Below, piece by piece: positions 26,894-36,198 of a stretch of DNA of 64,000 bases (the stretch's first letter is position 1; every line of letters begins with the position of its first letter). Location of the stretch: contig NZ_CP046056.1 of the NCBI RefSeq assembly GCF_016132445.1, positions 1,488,001 through 1,552,000 of the forward strand. The letters run 5' to 3'. Source of the DNA: Venatoribacter cucullus (GTDB lineage Bacteria > Pseudomonadota > Gammaproteobacteria > Pseudomonadales > Oceanobacteraceae). Both the position numbers and the translations under genes were made by a program. Under the pieces are notes generated by a model. That model made no database searches and had not been told where the DNA came from. It saw nothing but the letters and a program-made list of their open reading frames with translations.

Positions 26894-27816
26894 ACCAGGA
26901 CCGGCACCTGTTGCAGAATGTGCGCCGACGGCTGCAATGCAGCAACCGGTGCTGCTGCTGCCAGCCGGTGATCGACCACCGCCGGCAGTACCGCCTGAAT
27001 ATCCTCCGGCAGCAGATGCTGGCGCCCGCCATCCACCAGCGCCCAGGCTTTGGCACTGCGCAACAGCGCCAGTGCGCCACGCGGCGATAAGCCATATTGA
27101 TAGCCGCCGTCGTAGCGGGTGAAGGCGATGATGCGTTGCAGATAATCCAGCACACTGGCGGCAGCCTGCACGGCATCGACCTGCTGCTGTAATTGCTGTA
27201 AATCGGCGGTTTTCAGCACCGCCTGCAGTCCGGCGGCCATGGCCCGGCGATCACGACCTTCCAGTAACTCACGCTCGGCACGGGCATCCGGATAGCCCAG
27301 CTGAATGCACATCAGAAAACGGTCGAGCTGCGATTCCGGCAACGGAAAGGTACCGGATTGCGATACCGGGTTCTGGGTGGCAATAACAAAGAACGGCTGC
27401 GGCAGCGGCCGGGTTTCCCCTTCAATCGTTACCTGCCCCTCCTCCATGGCCTCCAGCAACGCACTTTGCGCCTTAGGCGTAGCGCGGTTAATTTCATCGG
27501 CCAGCACCAGCTGGCTGAACACCGGCCCCGGATGAAAGCGGAAACGGCCCAGATCCGAACCCGGTTCGCGCTCAAAAATACTGACGCCGAGGATATCGGC
27601 CGGCAACAGGTCGGAGGTGAACTGAATGCGGTTGTACTGCAACCCCAGTGCCCCGGCCAGAGCATGCGACAGCGTGGTTTTGCCCATACCGGGTAAATCT
27701 TCAATCAGCAAATGGCCACGCGCCAACAGACAACTGAGTGCCAGCCGCAGCTGTTCTTCTTTACCAAGAATCACCTGGCCAAGCTGTTCGAGTACGCGGG
27801 TAATGGGGGTGGTCAT
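26890..27816 (-). CDS. MoxR-family AAA+ ATPase
   Basis: A 308-residue AAA+ chaperone-like ATPase. Walker A is LPGMGKTTLSHAL, Walker B LVLADEINRATPKAQSALLEAMEEGQV, and sensor-1 VIATQNP; the C-terminal lid carries the MoxR phrase SPRGALALLRSAKAWA. MoxR proteins help assemble or activate partners with VWA-like domains, here presumably the DUF58 protein. First gene of the three-gene leftward operon. Confidence 0.93.
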   Translation of the reverse strand: MTTPITRVLEQLGQVILGKEEQLRLALSCLLARGHLLIEDLPGMGKTTLSHALAGALGLQYNRIQFTSDLLPADILGVSIFEREPGSDLGRFRFHPGPVFSQLVLADEINRATPKAQSALLEAMEEGQVTIEGETRPLPQPFFVIATQNPVSQSGTFPLPESQLDRFLMCIQLGYPDARAERELLEGRDRRAMAAGLQAVLKTADLQQLQQQVDAVQAAASVLDYLQRIIAFTRYDGGYQYGLSPRGALALLRSAKAWALVDGGRQHLLPEDIQAVLPAVVDHRLAAAAPVAALQPSAHILQQVPVLV

Positions 27817-27905
27817 GAAGCAGTCCTGAAATAAAACGGACGCTCAGGATAAAGGAGTTGCTGAGAGGATTAAAAGCGAGTGTGACAAGGAGTGTAAAGA
27901 TGACA

Positions 27906-27981
27906 CTGGAAGCTGGAAGCTGGAAGCTGGACGCTGGACGCTGGACGCTGGACGCTGGACGCTGGACGCTGGACGCTGGAC
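27906..27981. repeat. Heptamer tandem repeat (AGCTGGA x3, CGCTGGA x7)
   Basis: A partial unit, three copies of AGCTGGA and seven of CGCTGGA run without interruption. The array lies in the 243-base gap between the moxR start and the metZ stop. The period is exactly 7. It is an in-phase short tandem repeat of the kind known from other bacteria; copy number probably varies between strains. The open frame that crosses it is not a gene. Confidence 0.95.
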
Positions 27982-27990
27982 AATTTTTGG

Positions 27991-28068
27991 CGTCTCCCGT
28001 CTCCCGTCAAGCGCAGCGAGCGTTTTTTTGCTTTTGCCTCAAGCCTCAAGCCTCAGACTTCAGACTTT
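27991..28068. repeat. Further heptamer repeats reaching into the metZ stop
   Basis: After an AT-rich linker, GTCTCCC occurs twice (27992-28005), followed by a short AAGCGCAGCGAGCG stretch and a T7 run (28023-28029). Then CCTCAAG occurs twice (28037-28050), followed by CCTCAGA, CTTCAGA and CTTT. On the minus strand the last of these reads AGTCTGA AGTCTGA GGCTTGA GGCTTGA, and the first AGTCTGA supplies the GTC TGA (Val-stop) of metZ. All units are 7 bases. Confidence 0.85.
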
Positions 28069-29283
28069 CAGTGCATCCAACCCACGGGCCAGGTCGCGCT
28101 GTATATCGGCCACACTTTCCAGCCCCACGGCGACGCGCAGTAGGCCATCGGCAATACCGGCGCGGGCGCGGTCGGCTTCACTCAGGCGGCCATGAGTAGT
28201 GGTGGCCGGATGGGTAATGGTGGTTTTGGTGTCACCGAGGTTGGCGGTAATGGAAATCATGCGGGTAGCGTCTACCACCTGCCAGGCTTCCTCGCGGCCG
28301 CCCTTTACTTCAAAGGACAGCACACCACCAAACAGCTTTTGTTGCTGCTGGGCCAGTTCGTACTGCGGGTGCGATGGCAGGCCGCAATAGTTCACTTTCA
28401 CCACCGCCGGATGCTGTTCCAACCATTGCGCCAGTGCCAGCGCGTTGGCGCTGTGGGCCTGCATACGAATGGACAGGGTTTCCAGACCTTTCAGAAATAC
28501 CCAGGCATTGAAGGGGCTCATGGTCGGGCCGGCGGAGCGTAATACGCCCACCACCTGCTCGATCAGTTCCTGCGAACCCACCACGGCGCCACCCAGACAA
28601 CGGCCCTGACCGTCGATGTATTTGGTGGCTGAGTGGATCACCAGATCGGCACCCAGCGCCAGCGGCTGCTGGCTGGCCGGAGTGCAGAAACAGTTATCCA
28701 CCGCAAACAAAGCGCCGGCCTGTTTCGCCAGTGCGGCAATGGCACGGATATCGGCCACTTCGTTGAGCGGATTGGACGGCGACTCCAGAAACAGGAGTTT
28801 GGTATTGGGCTGCAGTTTGGCTTGCCAGTCATCCAGATTCAGCAATTCAACGTAGGTAATTTCAACGCCGAATTTACGCAGGTATTTTTCAAACAATACC
28901 GTGGTGGCACCGAACACACTGCGCGAACACAGCATGTGGTCACCGGCCTTTAAAAAGGCAATAGCCACCGCGTAAATAGCCGCCATACCGGATGCGGTAG
29001 CCGCACAGGCTTCGCCGCCTTCCAGAGCCGCCAGCCGCTGCTCAAAGGTGCGCACTGTGGGGTTGGTGTAGCGCGAATACACGTTACCGGCACTGCTGCC
29101 GGAAAAACGCGCCGCCGCTTCGGCGGCCGAGCTGAACACATAGCTGCTGGTCGGAAAAATGGCCTCGCCGTGTTCGCACTCGACAGTACGCACCTGCCCG
29201 GCCCGCACGGCCAGCGTTTCAAACGAGCAGCCGTCCAGATCCGACTGGTAACGATCATTCAGCTCAGAAAATTCGTTCATCAT
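28060..29283 (-). CDS. metZ: O-succinylhomoserine sulfhydrylase
   Basis: A 407-residue PLP enzyme of the Cys/Met metabolism family that makes homocysteine from O-succinylhomoserine and sulfide. The PLP lysine is in DLVIHSATKYIDGQGRCLGG, the family phrase YSRYTNPTVRTFEQRLAALEGGEA is present, and ATASGMAAIY follows. Two adjacent ATGs occur; a GGAG spaced 5 or 2 bases favours the second start (29280). Gene order purF-metZ is as in Pseudomonas, where MetZ is the direct-sulfhydrylation enzyme of methionine synthesis. Its stop codon lies inside a heptamer repeat array. Confidence 0.93.
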   Translation of the reverse strand: MMNEFSELNDRYQSDLDGCSFETLAVRAGQVRTVECEHGEAIFPTSSYVFSSAAEAAARFSGSSAGNVYSRYTNPTVRTFEQRLAALEGGEACAATASGMAAIYAVAIAFLKAGDHMLCSRSVFGATTVLFEKYLRKFGVEITYVELLNLDDWQAKLQPNTKLLFLESPSNPLNEVADIRAIAALAKQAGALFAVDNCFCTPASQQPLALGADLVIHSATKYIDGQGRCLGGAVVGSQELIEQVVGVLRSAGPTMSPFNAWVFLKGLETLSIRMQAHSANALALAQWLEQHPAVVKVNYCGLPSHPQYELAQQQQKLFGGVLSFEVKGGREEAWQVVDATRMISITANLGDTKTTITHPATTTHGRLSEADRARAGIADGLLRVAVGLESVADIQRDLARGLDALKV

Positions 29284-29294
29284 CGCTCCGCAAC

Positions 29295-30815
29295 TCAGGA
29301 TTCGTGATCGTTGTGCAGATCAATCGCCACGTTTTCGACCGCATTGCGTTTGCCTTTGCTGGCGTCGTTACGCAGCTGCGACAAGCGGGCAAAATAGGCA
29401 TCGTTGATATCGCCGGTTACGTATTCACCGGTGAATACCGAGCAGTCAAACTCGCGCGCTTCGGTTTTGCTGCCTTCCAGACAAGCCTGAATCAGATCGT
29501 CCAGGTCCTGATACACCAGCCAGTCGGCACCGATTTCAGCAGCAATTTCTTCCGTGCTGCGACCGTGGGCAATGAATTCTTCCTTGGCCGGCATATCAAT
29601 GCCGTACACATTGGGATAACGCACCGCTGGCGCAGCTGAGGCGAAATACACTTTTTTGGCACCGGCTTCGCGGGCCATTTCAATGATCTGTTCGCAAGTC
29701 GTACCGCGCACGATGGAATCGTCCACCAGCAGGACGTTTTTACCGCGGAATTCCAGATCCAGCGCGTTCAGCTTTTGTTTAACCGATTTTTTCCGCTGCT
29801 GCTGACCGGGCATGATAAAGGTGCGACCGATGTAGCGGTTTTTCATAAAACCTTCGCGGTATTTCACGCCCAGCCGGTTGGCCAGTTCCAGCGCCGATGA
29901 ACGGCTGGTATCGGGAATCGGAATCACCACATCAATATCGTGGTCCGGACGCTCGCGCATGATTTTATCGGCCAGCTTTTCACCCATGCGCAAACGCGCT
30001 TTGTAGACCGCGATGCCATCAATAATGGAATCCGGACGGGCAAAATACACATGCTCAAAAATACAGGGCGCCAGACGGGTATTTTCAGCGCACTGACGGG
30101 TAAACAATTCACCCTGTTCGGTAATCACAATGGCCTCGCCCGGGGCAATATCACGCTCCAGTTTAAAACCCAGTGCGTCCAGCGCTACCGACTCGGAAGC
30201 CACCATATATTCCGGGCCCTGGGCGGTGTCGCGACGGCCAAAAATCGCCGGGCGAATGCCGTTAGGATCACGGAAAGCGACAATGCCGTAACCGCTGATC
30301 AGCGCCACCACCGCGTAACCACCGCGCACCCGGGCATGTACCCGCTGCACCGCTTTGAAAATGACCTCTGGGGTTGGCTGCAGTTGCTTTTGTTCCTGCA
30401 GTTCGTGCGCAAAGACGTTCAGCAGTACTTCCGAATCGGAGGTGGTATTAATGTGGCGCAGGTCTTCGCGGTAAATATCATCGGCCAGCTGTTCGGTATT
30501 GGTCAGGTTACCGTTGTGCGCCAGGGTAATACCGTAGGGTGAATTCACATAAAACGGCTGTGCTTCCGCCGAGCTGGAGCTGCCGGCGGTCGGGTAACGG
30601 ACATGACCAATACCCATTTTTCCGATCAGCCGCTGCATGTGCCGGGTACGGAACACATCGCTGACCAGACCGTTATCCTTACGCAGATAAAGTTTGTTCT
30701 GATCACTGGTAACAATGCCGGCAGCATCCTGACCACGGTGTTGCAGGACCGTCAGGGCATCATAAATGGCCTGATTGACATGGGTTTTGGCAACGATACC
30801 CACTATTCCGCACAT
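29295..30815 (-). CDS. purF: Amidophosphoribosyltransferase
   Basis: A 506-residue enzyme that catalyses the first committed step of purine synthesis (PRPP + glutamine to 5-phosphoribosylamine). The catalytic Cys2 ([10 protein letters not shown]) starts the N-terminal glutamine-amidotransferase domain. The C-terminal phosphoribosyltransferase domain has the PRPP loop [13 protein letters not shown] and the phrase [16 protein letters not shown]. The length is normal. It lies 20 bases downstream of cvpA and 11 bases upstream of metZ. Confidence 0.97.
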   Translation of the reverse strand: MCGIVGIVAKTHVNQAIYDALTVLQHRGQDAAGIVTSDQNKLYLRKDNGLVSDVFRTRHMQRLIGKMGIGHVRYPTAGSSSSAEAQPFYVNSPYGITLAHNGNLTNTEQLADDIYREDLRHINTTSDSEVLLNVFAHELQEQKQLQPTPEVIFKAVQRVHARVRGGYAVVALISGYGIVAFRDPNGIRPAIFGRRDTAQGPEYMVASESVALDALGFKLERDIAPGEAIVITEQGELFTRQCAENTRLAPCIFEHVYFARPDSIIDGIAVYKARLRMGEKLADKIMRERPDHDIDVVIPIPDTSRSSALELANRLGVKYREGFMKNRYIGRTFIMPGQQQRKKSVKQKLNALDLEFRGKNVLLVDDSIVRGTTCEQIIEMAREAGAKKVYFASAAPAVRYPNVYGIDMPAKEEFIAHGRSTEEIAAEIGADWLVYQDLDDLIQACLEGSKTEAREFDCSVFTGEYVTGDINDAYFARLSQLRNDASKGKRNAVENVAIDLHNDHES

Positions 30816-30834
30816 GTGCGTATAACCTCGGAGA

Positions 30835-31332
30835 CTATTGTGTAAGAGACATCATCTGCGCTGTGGCACCGGGCAGGGTTTTGCGTGCCCAGTCGGCCAG
30901 CGTAGATAAATACGGGATAAAACGGGATTCCTGCCACCAGGCGTCCTGGGGCAGCATGGTGAACTGCAGTCCGTAGACCACCGCCACCAGAATAATAAGA
31001 CCACGGACCAGGCCAAATACCATACCAAAAATACGGTCGGTGCCACTGAGCCCGGTCACCCGCACCATTTCACTGAGCAGGTGGTTAACCATGGCACCAA
31101 TAACAATGGTGCCGACAAATAAGATGGCGAAGGCAATAATCCAGCGCAGGGATTGGGTATCAACCGTGCCTTCCAGCAGGGTGGCCAGATTGCCACTGAA
31201 CAGACGGGCAACAATAAAGGCGATAACCCAGGTTGCCAGCGATAACGCCTCACGGACAAAACCGCGTTTCAGGCTGATTAATGTGGATACGGCCAGTACC
31301 GCCACAACCACCCAATCAATTACCGCCATCAT
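30835..31332 (-). CDS. cvpA: CvpA family membrane protein
   Basis: A 165-residue protein with four likely transmembrane helices (starting [32 protein letters not shown]) and the conserved [14 protein letters not shown] loop. CvpA is needed for colicin V production in E. coli and is usually found, as here, directly upstream of purF; its molecular role is uncertain. Two adjacent in-frame ATGs are available at 31332 and 31329. Confidence 0.93.
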   Translation of the reverse strand: MMAVIDWVVVAVLAVSTLISLKRGFVREALSLATWVIAFIVARLFSGNLATLLEGTVDTQSLRWIIAFAILFVGTIVIGAMVNHLLSEMVRVTGLSGTDRIFGMVFGLVRGLIILVAVVYGLQFTMLPQDAWWQESRFIPYLSTLADWARKTLPGATAQMMSLTQ

Positions 31333-31410
31333 TCGCCCCGCAGCTGTATCGCAGAAAACGCGCAGTATACCAAAGCGCGTCGGTTAAGAAACATCAGAAT
31401 CGCCGCTGTT

Positions 31411-31965
31411 TCAGCGACCGGGCTGATAGCGTTTGATATGGATATCGTTCTGCCCCAGCTCCTGCTGTAATTTTTTCTGCAGCGTTTCGATGGCCGCCCG
31501 CTGCAGCTCGGGACCGACGTAAACCCGGGTCAGATTGCCGTCAGGAAAAGCTTCGGTATAGGCTTTATAACCTTTGGCACGTAACTGATCGCGCAAGGCA
31601 TTGGCATTATTCACATCGGAAAAGGCCCCCAGCTGCAAGGTCCAGGCATAGGGCACGCCCTGCTCATCCGGCATGGTACGGTCGCTCTGGCTGCGCGGCG
31701 GTACAGCAGCATCCTGACTGACCACTTCGGGCACGGCTTGCTGTAATGCCTGCTCGGCGTCGCCACTGGCCAGCTGCTGCAGTTCAATGCGCACCCGGCG
31801 TTCATCTTCCACCACCGCCCAGTCCGGTAATTCCGGCATAGGGGGCACATCTTGCAGCAGCGACTCGTTGTGACGGGAACCATCCAGCACCACCGGCAAC
31901 ACCAGTGCTACTGCGGTAACGGTCAGCAACGCGCCGACAATGCGTTTTTTCAGATGCAGTTCCAC
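31411..31965 (-). CDS. SPOR-domain protein
   Basis: A 184-residue membrane-anchored protein. One N-terminal helix (about residues 8-25, IVGALLTVTAVALVLPVVLDG) is followed by a linker and a C-terminal SPOR domain (about residues 105-182: YAWTLQLGAFSDVNNANALRDQLRAKGYKAYTE). SPOR domains bind denuded peptidoglycan at the division site; DedD of E. coli is the closest parallel in position between folC and cvpA. The start is GTG, with GAGGAG 8 bases upstream; it overlaps the folC end by 16 bases. Confidence 0.88.
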   Translation of the reverse strand: MELHLKKRIVGALLTVTAVALVLPVVLDGSRHNESLLQDVPPMPELPDWAVVEDERRVRIELQQLASGDAEQALQQAVPEVVSQDAAVPPRSQSDRTMPDEQGVPYAWTLQLGAFSDVNNANALRDQLRAKGYKAYTEAFPDGNLTRVYVGPELQRAAIETLQKKLQQELGQNDIHIKRYQPGR

Positions 31966-33218
31966 TGCCCTGTCTCCTCTTCAATGACCGCCAGGGCCGC
32001 CTCGACGGTATAAAAAGAACCGCACACCAGCCAATGACCATGGTCGGGTAACTGCTGCATGGCCGCTGCCACGGTTTCGGCCTGCGTCAGTAGTACGGCA
32101 GAACCGATACGCTCTGCCAGCTGCGCCGCACTCAGCCCCCGCGGGCAATCCAGACCAACCACCAGCAACTGCTCCGTTTGTGGCAAGGCTGCCAGCACCG
32201 CCGCGGGGTCTTTATCCGCCAGCATGCCCAGAATAATGCCATCCACCTGTCCTAACTGCTGGCCGATATAAGCCGCGGCCTGTTCGTTATGGGCCACATC
32301 CAGGGTTAACTGCAAACGCTGACCGTCGCTCTCGCGCACAAACTGCTGCAAGCGCCCGGCCACCCGTAGTTGCTGTACCACCGCAGCCACAGTGGCCTGG
32401 TCCGGCAAACGTTCCAGCAGTGCCAGCGTCTGAATAGCGGTAGCCACATTAGGGTAAGGGATATGCGCGGCCGGCAACTGCCACTGCTGTGTTTGGTTAT
32501 GCTGACGGAAACGCACCTGTAACTGATTACCATCCGGCTGCACAAAGAAATCGTCATCCCGTCCGCACCAGTGCGCACCCAGTGTTTTCGCCGTAGCCCG
32601 GACCGTGGCCGGCGGCTGCGGCTGACCGCACACCAGCCAGCGTCCGGCCCGGGCAATACCGGCTTTTTCGTAGCCAATTTGCTCCACCGTATCGCCCAGC
32701 CAGGCCTGATGATCCAGGCCAATGCTGGTCACCACGGAGATGTCAGCATCAACAATATTCACCGCATCCAGACGGCCACCCAGGCCGATTTCCAGCACAC
32801 AGGCATCCAGTTGCTGCTGCTTGAACCAGTGCAGCGCCGCTAATGTGCCGAATTCAAAATAGGTCAGACTGGTCTCACCCCGCGCTACTTCGACCGCCCG
32901 GAAACCGGCACACAAATCAGCATCGGAAACTTCCCGGCCATTCACCTGCACCCGCTCGTTATAGCGATGGATATGCGGTGAGCAATACAAACCGACCGTC
33001 AAACCCTGCGCCTGCAACAAAGCCGACAACAAGGCTGACGTGGTACCTTTGCCATTGGTACCACCAACCAGAATCACCAGCGGTGCCGGGCGCAGACAAT
33101 CCAGCCGCTCCGCCACCCGACTGATACGCGCCAGACCGAGCTCAATTTCGGACGGATGCAACGCTTCCAGCCGCTGCAACCATTGCGCCAGACTGGCTTG
33201 TTGGGTATCGAAACTCAT
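31950..33218 (-). CDS. folC: Bifunctional dihydrofolate/folylpolyglutamate synthase
   Basis: A 422-residue Mur-ligase-family ATPase that makes dihydrofolate from dihydropteroate and adds further glutamates. The nucleotide loop GGTNGKGTTSALLSALL, the YCSPHIHRYNERVQVNG segment, and the DACVLEIGLGGRLDAVNIVDADISVVTSIGLDHQ block are all present. The gene follows trpA by 6 bases and overlaps the SPOR gene. In Pseudomonas and many relatives accD lies immediately upstream of folC; here it does not. Confidence 0.95.
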   Translation of the reverse strand: MSFDTQQASLAQWLQRLEALHPSEIELGLARISRVAERLDCLRPAPLVILVGGTNGKGTTSALLSALLQAQGLTVGLYCSPHIHRYNERVQVNGREVSDADLCAGFRAVEVARGETSLTYFEFGTLAALHWFKQQQLDACVLEIGLGGRLDAVNIVDADISVVTSIGLDHQAWLGDTVEQIGYEKAGIARAGRWLVCGQPQPPATVRATAKTLGAHWCGRDDDFFVQPDGNQLQVRFRQHNQTQQWQLPAAHIPYPNVATAIQTLALLERLPDQATVAAVVQQLRVAGRLQQFVRESDGQRLQLTLDVAHNEQAAAYIGQQLGQVDGIILGMLADKDPAAVLAALPQTEQLLVVGLDCPRGLSAAQLAERIGSAVLLTQAETVAAAMQQLPDHGHWLVCGSFYTVEAALAVIEEETGQWNCI

Positions 33219-33224
33219 GCTGCC

Positions 33225-34028
33225 TCAGGCATCCAGTGCCCGGCGCATACTGCCGACCAGACCCGCAACCGCATGACGGGCGGCATCCGGTTGGGCCGCA
33301 TTGGCCGCAATCAGGTTAATAATGGCAGAACCGACAATGACGCCATCGCATACGTTGCCAACGGCAGCGGCCGTTTCACCATTGCTGATACCGAAGCCGA
33401 CACCAACCGGAATAGACACGTGCTGACGGATACGTTGCAGATTGCGCGCCACATCCGCTACGTCCAGCGTTGCCGAACCGGTTACCCCTTTCAGCGACAC
33501 ATAGTAGACATAGCCGCTGCCGGCTTTGCCAATGGCTTCTATACGGGCATCGGTGGTGGTCGGCGCAATCAGATAGATCATATCCAGATCGCGGGCGCGG
33601 AAAAATTCTGCCACATCCACCGCTTCTTCCGGCGGCAGATCCACCAGCAACACACCATCCACACCCGCTTCAACGGCGGCCGCGGCAAAGGTTTCATGAC
33701 CCATGCGCTCAACCGGGTTCAGATAGCCCATTAACACCACCGGCGTGGTGGTGTTGGTTTGCCGGAACTCCACCACCATACTCAACACATCGTGCAGTGA
33801 GGTGTTGTGCGCCAGCGCCCGTTCACAGGCCAGCTGAATGGTCGGGCCGTCGGCCATGGGGTCGGAAAACGGCACGCCCAGCTCGATAATATCGGCACCG
33901 GCTTCCACCAGCGCATGCATCATCGGCACGGTCGCGTCTTTCTGCGGATCACCGGCGGTGATGTAAGGAATCAGCGCTTTTTTGCCCTGATCTTTCAGAG
34001 TCGCAAATGCTTGTTTAATACGGGACAT
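33225..34028 (-). CDS. trpA: Tryptophan synthase alpha subunit
   Basis: A 267-residue TIM-barrel lyase that cleaves indole-3-glycerol phosphate to indole for the beta subunit. The catalytic Glu is in [19 protein letters not shown] and the Asp in [15 protein letters not shown]; the phosphate site [16 protein letters not shown] is also intact. I start at ATG 34028 with CAGGAGACTGTG upstream; a GTG directly before it (34031) is less likely. A 276-base gap with two repeat-like elements separates it from trpB, unusually long for this pair. Confidence 0.96.
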   Translation of the reverse strand: MSRIKQAFATLKDQGKKALIPYITAGDPQKDATVPMMHALVEAGADIIELGVPFSDPMADGPTIQLACERALAHNTSLHDVLSMVVEFRQTNTTTPVVLMGYLNPVERMGHETFAAAAVEAGVDGVLLVDLPPEEAVDVAEFFRARDLDMIYLIAPTTTDARIEAIGKAGSGYVYYVSLKGVTGSATLDVADVARNLQRIRQHVSIPVGVGFGISNGETAAAVGNVCDGVIVGSAIINLIAANAAQPDAARHAVAGLVGSMRRALDA

Positions 34029-34186
34029 CACAGTCTCCTGAATTCTGTTAAAAACCGTAGCCCTCTGGCTGCGGATTAAAATCTTTTGTGGCCTTTAAAG
34101 GTCGTTATGAGCCGACATTTGCCTCCCTGGGCGTCGCGCACACACCTTTGCGTTACGGAGCGTCGCGAGCGCCGGAAAGACAAGGC

Positions 34187-34245
34187 AAAAATCACTGAGG
34201 GAGCGCAGTTTATACGTCATAAATGAGCATCCCGAAGTGATTTTT
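34187..34245. repeat. Imperfect palindrome element in the trpB-trpA gap
   Basis: AAAAATCACT (34187-34196) and AGTGATTTTT (34236-34245) are a perfect 10-bp inverted repeat around a centre that is itself dyadic (TTTAT ACGTC ATAAA at 34209-34223). Weaker pairing continues outward (GGAAAGACAAGGC with GCCGTATTTCC). The structure looks like an intergenic repeat element of the REP/MITE size class. No second copy is in the window. It could form a strong mRNA hairpin between trpB and trpA. Confidence 0.65.
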
Positions 34246-34261
34246 AACGCCGTATTTCCAA

Positions 34262-34301
34262 GCGCAGCAGCCCCGAACGGCCGCGCGCAGCAGCTCCGAA
34301 C
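34262..34301. repeat. 17-bp direct repeat next to trpB
   Basis: GCGCAGCAGCCCCGAAC (34262-34278) is repeated with one mismatch at 34285-34301 (GCGCAGCAGCTCCGAAC), period 23. It adjoins the trpB stop and the palindrome above and may be part of the same element. Confidence 0.7.
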
Positions 34302-34304
34302 AAC

Positions 34305-35519
34305 TTAGGCTGTTACGCCGTCGAGAGCGGCAATGGTATGGATATCTTTATCGCCACGTCCTGACAGATTCACCACAATATGCTGATCCGGACGCATGGT
34401 CGCCGCCAGCTTCATGGCAAAGGCCACACCATGCGCCGACTCCAGCGCCGGCATAATGCCTTCCAGCTGCGTCAGCTTGTGGAACGCATCCAGCGCTTCG
34501 TCGTCCGTCGCGGCCACATAATTGGCACGACCGACGTCTTTCAGCCAGCTGTGTTCTGGGCCAACACCGGGGTAATCCAAACCGGCAGAGATGGAGTGCG
34601 TACCCATGATCTGGCCGTTTTCATCTTCCATCAGATAAGTCCGGTTGCCATGCAACACGCCCGGACGACCTTTGTTCAGCGGCGCAGCATGGTCGTTACC
34701 ATCGAGTCCCAGACCACCGGCTTCCACGCCGTACATGGCGACCTCAGTGTCTTTAATGTAGGGATGGAACAGACCAATGGCATTGGAACCACCCCCCACA
34801 CAGGCAACCAGTGCATCCGGCTGACGACCAAAATGCTCGACACTCTGACGCTTCACTTCACGGCCGATCACACTCTGGAAATCACGCACCAGCATCGGAT
34901 ATGGGTGCGGGCCGGCGGCAGTGCCAATGATGTAGAAGGTATCGTCCACATGCGTCACCCAGTGACGCATGGCTTCGTTCATGGCGTCTTTCAGGGTTTT
35001 GGTACCGGAGGTAACCGACTCGACTTCGGCACCCAGCAGCTTCATGCGGTACACATTAAGCTTCTGGCGCTCTACGTCGGTCGAGCCCATAAACACCTTA
35101 CACTCCAGGCCAAAACGTGCAGCCACGGTAGCAGACGCCACACCGTGCTGACCGGCACCGGTTTCGGCGATCACTTTCTTTTTGCCCATAAATTTGGCCA
35201 GCAGCGCCTGACCAATGGTGTTATTCACTTTATGCGCACCGGTATGGTTCAGGTCTTCCCGCTTCAGCCAGATCTGTGCACCACCGCAGGCAGCGGTTAA
35301 GCGCTCAGCCAGATACAGCGGCGATGGCCGGCCTACATAATGAGCCAGGTCATGATCAAACTGGCGCTGGAAATCCGGGTCATGACGCAGTTTCTCATAG
35401 GTTGCGGTCAGCTCTTCCAGTGCTGCGGTCAGGGTTTCTGACACAAAGCGGCCACCGAAAATACCGAAATGGCCACGCGCATCCGGCAGTTCAACATCAA
35501 ACGGATTCTTGATCGACAC
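34305..35519 (-). CDS. trpB: Tryptophan synthase beta subunit
   Basis: A 404-residue PLP enzyme joining indole and serine. The PLP lysine is in [22 protein letters not shown] and the glycine-rich phosphate loop is GGGSNAIG. I take GTG at 35519 as the start: it has GAGGTGT five to six bases upstream and begins at the family N-terminus ([22 protein letters not shown]). The open frame continues upstream inside trpF, so the two genes overlap by 23 bases. Together trpF, trpB and trpA form the second half of the tryptophan pathway. Confidence 0.95.
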   Translation of the reverse strand: MSIKNPFDVELPDARGHFGIFGGRFVSETLTAALEELTATYEKLRHDPDFQRQFDHDLAHYVGRPSPLYLAERLTAACGGAQIWLKREDLNHTGAHKVNNTIGQALLAKFMGKKKVIAETGAGQHGVASATVAARFGLECKVFMGSTDVERQKLNVYRMKLLGAEVESVTSGTKTLKDAMNEAMRHWVTHVDDTFYIIGTAAGPHPYPMLVRDFQSVIGREVKRQSVEHFGRQPDALVACVGGGSNAIGLFHPYIKDTEVAMYGVEAGGLGLDGNDHAAPLNKGRPGVLHGNRTYLMEDENGQIMGTHSISAGLDYPGVGPEHSWLKDVGRANYVAATDDEALDAFHKLTQLEGIMPALESAHGVAFAMKLAATMRPDQHIVVNLSGRGDKDIHTIAALDGVTA

Positions 35520-36144
35520 GATACACCTCGTCAGCAAATGCTGTGATTTTGCCGGGGTCTTTAATGCCCTTGTCCGCTTCCACGCCGCCACTGACGTCGA
35601 CGGCAAAAGGCCGCACCTGACGTATCGCAGAGGCAAGGTTAGCGATGGTCAGACCACCGGCAAGAATAATGGGTTTGGGTAGTTCATCCGGCACCAGCGA
35701 CCAGTCAAAGGTCTCGCCGGTACCACCGGGCACGCCCGGTTTATAGCTGTCTAGGAGAACTGCCAATGCGCCTGGGAAGCGCAGGCACGACGCCACCACA
35801 TCCGACGCTTGCCGGACACGGATGGCTTTGATGTAGGGACGGTTGAACTGACTGCAGAAGTCATCTTCTTCATCACCGTGGAATTGGATCAGGTCGATTC
35901 TAACGCTATCCAGAACCTTTTGCACCTCGTCTGCAGTGGGATCCACAAACAGCGCCGTAACGGTCACAAAAGCCGGGACAACCGCCACCACCGCCTGCGC
36001 CATGGCAATATCCACTGCGCGCGGGCTGGGTGCATAAAAGACCAGGCCAATAGCATCGGCCCCTGCCTGCACCACGGCCAGCGCATCCTGCGGGCGGGTA
36101 ATGCCACAGATTTTCAGTCGGGTACGGCGTTGCTTAACAGACAT
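35497..36144 (-). CDS. trpF: Phosphoribosylanthranilate isomerase
   Basis: A 215-residue TIM-barrel enzyme converting phosphoribosylanthranilate to CdRP in tryptophan synthesis. The catalytic Cys is in [13 protein letters not shown] and the Asp in [12 protein letters not shown]-like [23 protein letters not shown]. Other family blocks: [13 protein letters not shown] and [11 protein letters not shown]. The gene lies 54 bases downstream of truA, as in Pseudomonas. Confidence 0.96.
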   Translation of the reverse strand: MSVKQRRTRLKICGITRPQDALAVVQAGADAIGLVFYAPSPRAVDIAMAQAVVAVVPAFVTVTALFVDPTADEVQKVLDSVRIDLIQFHGDEEDDFCSQFNRPYIKAIRVRQASDVVASCLRFPGALAVLLDSYKPGVPGGTGETFDWSLVPDELPKPIILAGGLTIANLASAIRQVRPFAVDVSGGVEADKGIKDPGKITAFADEVYRVDQESV

Positions 36145-36198
36145 AAAAAATACCAGCAGATGATCATGCCGGCAGTTTAACAGGGGATGCAGTAAGGT

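Noticed and set aside
27858-28199. 113-residue frame through the heptamer repeats
   Set aside because: Translation of tandem DNA repeats overlapping the metZ end; not protein-like.
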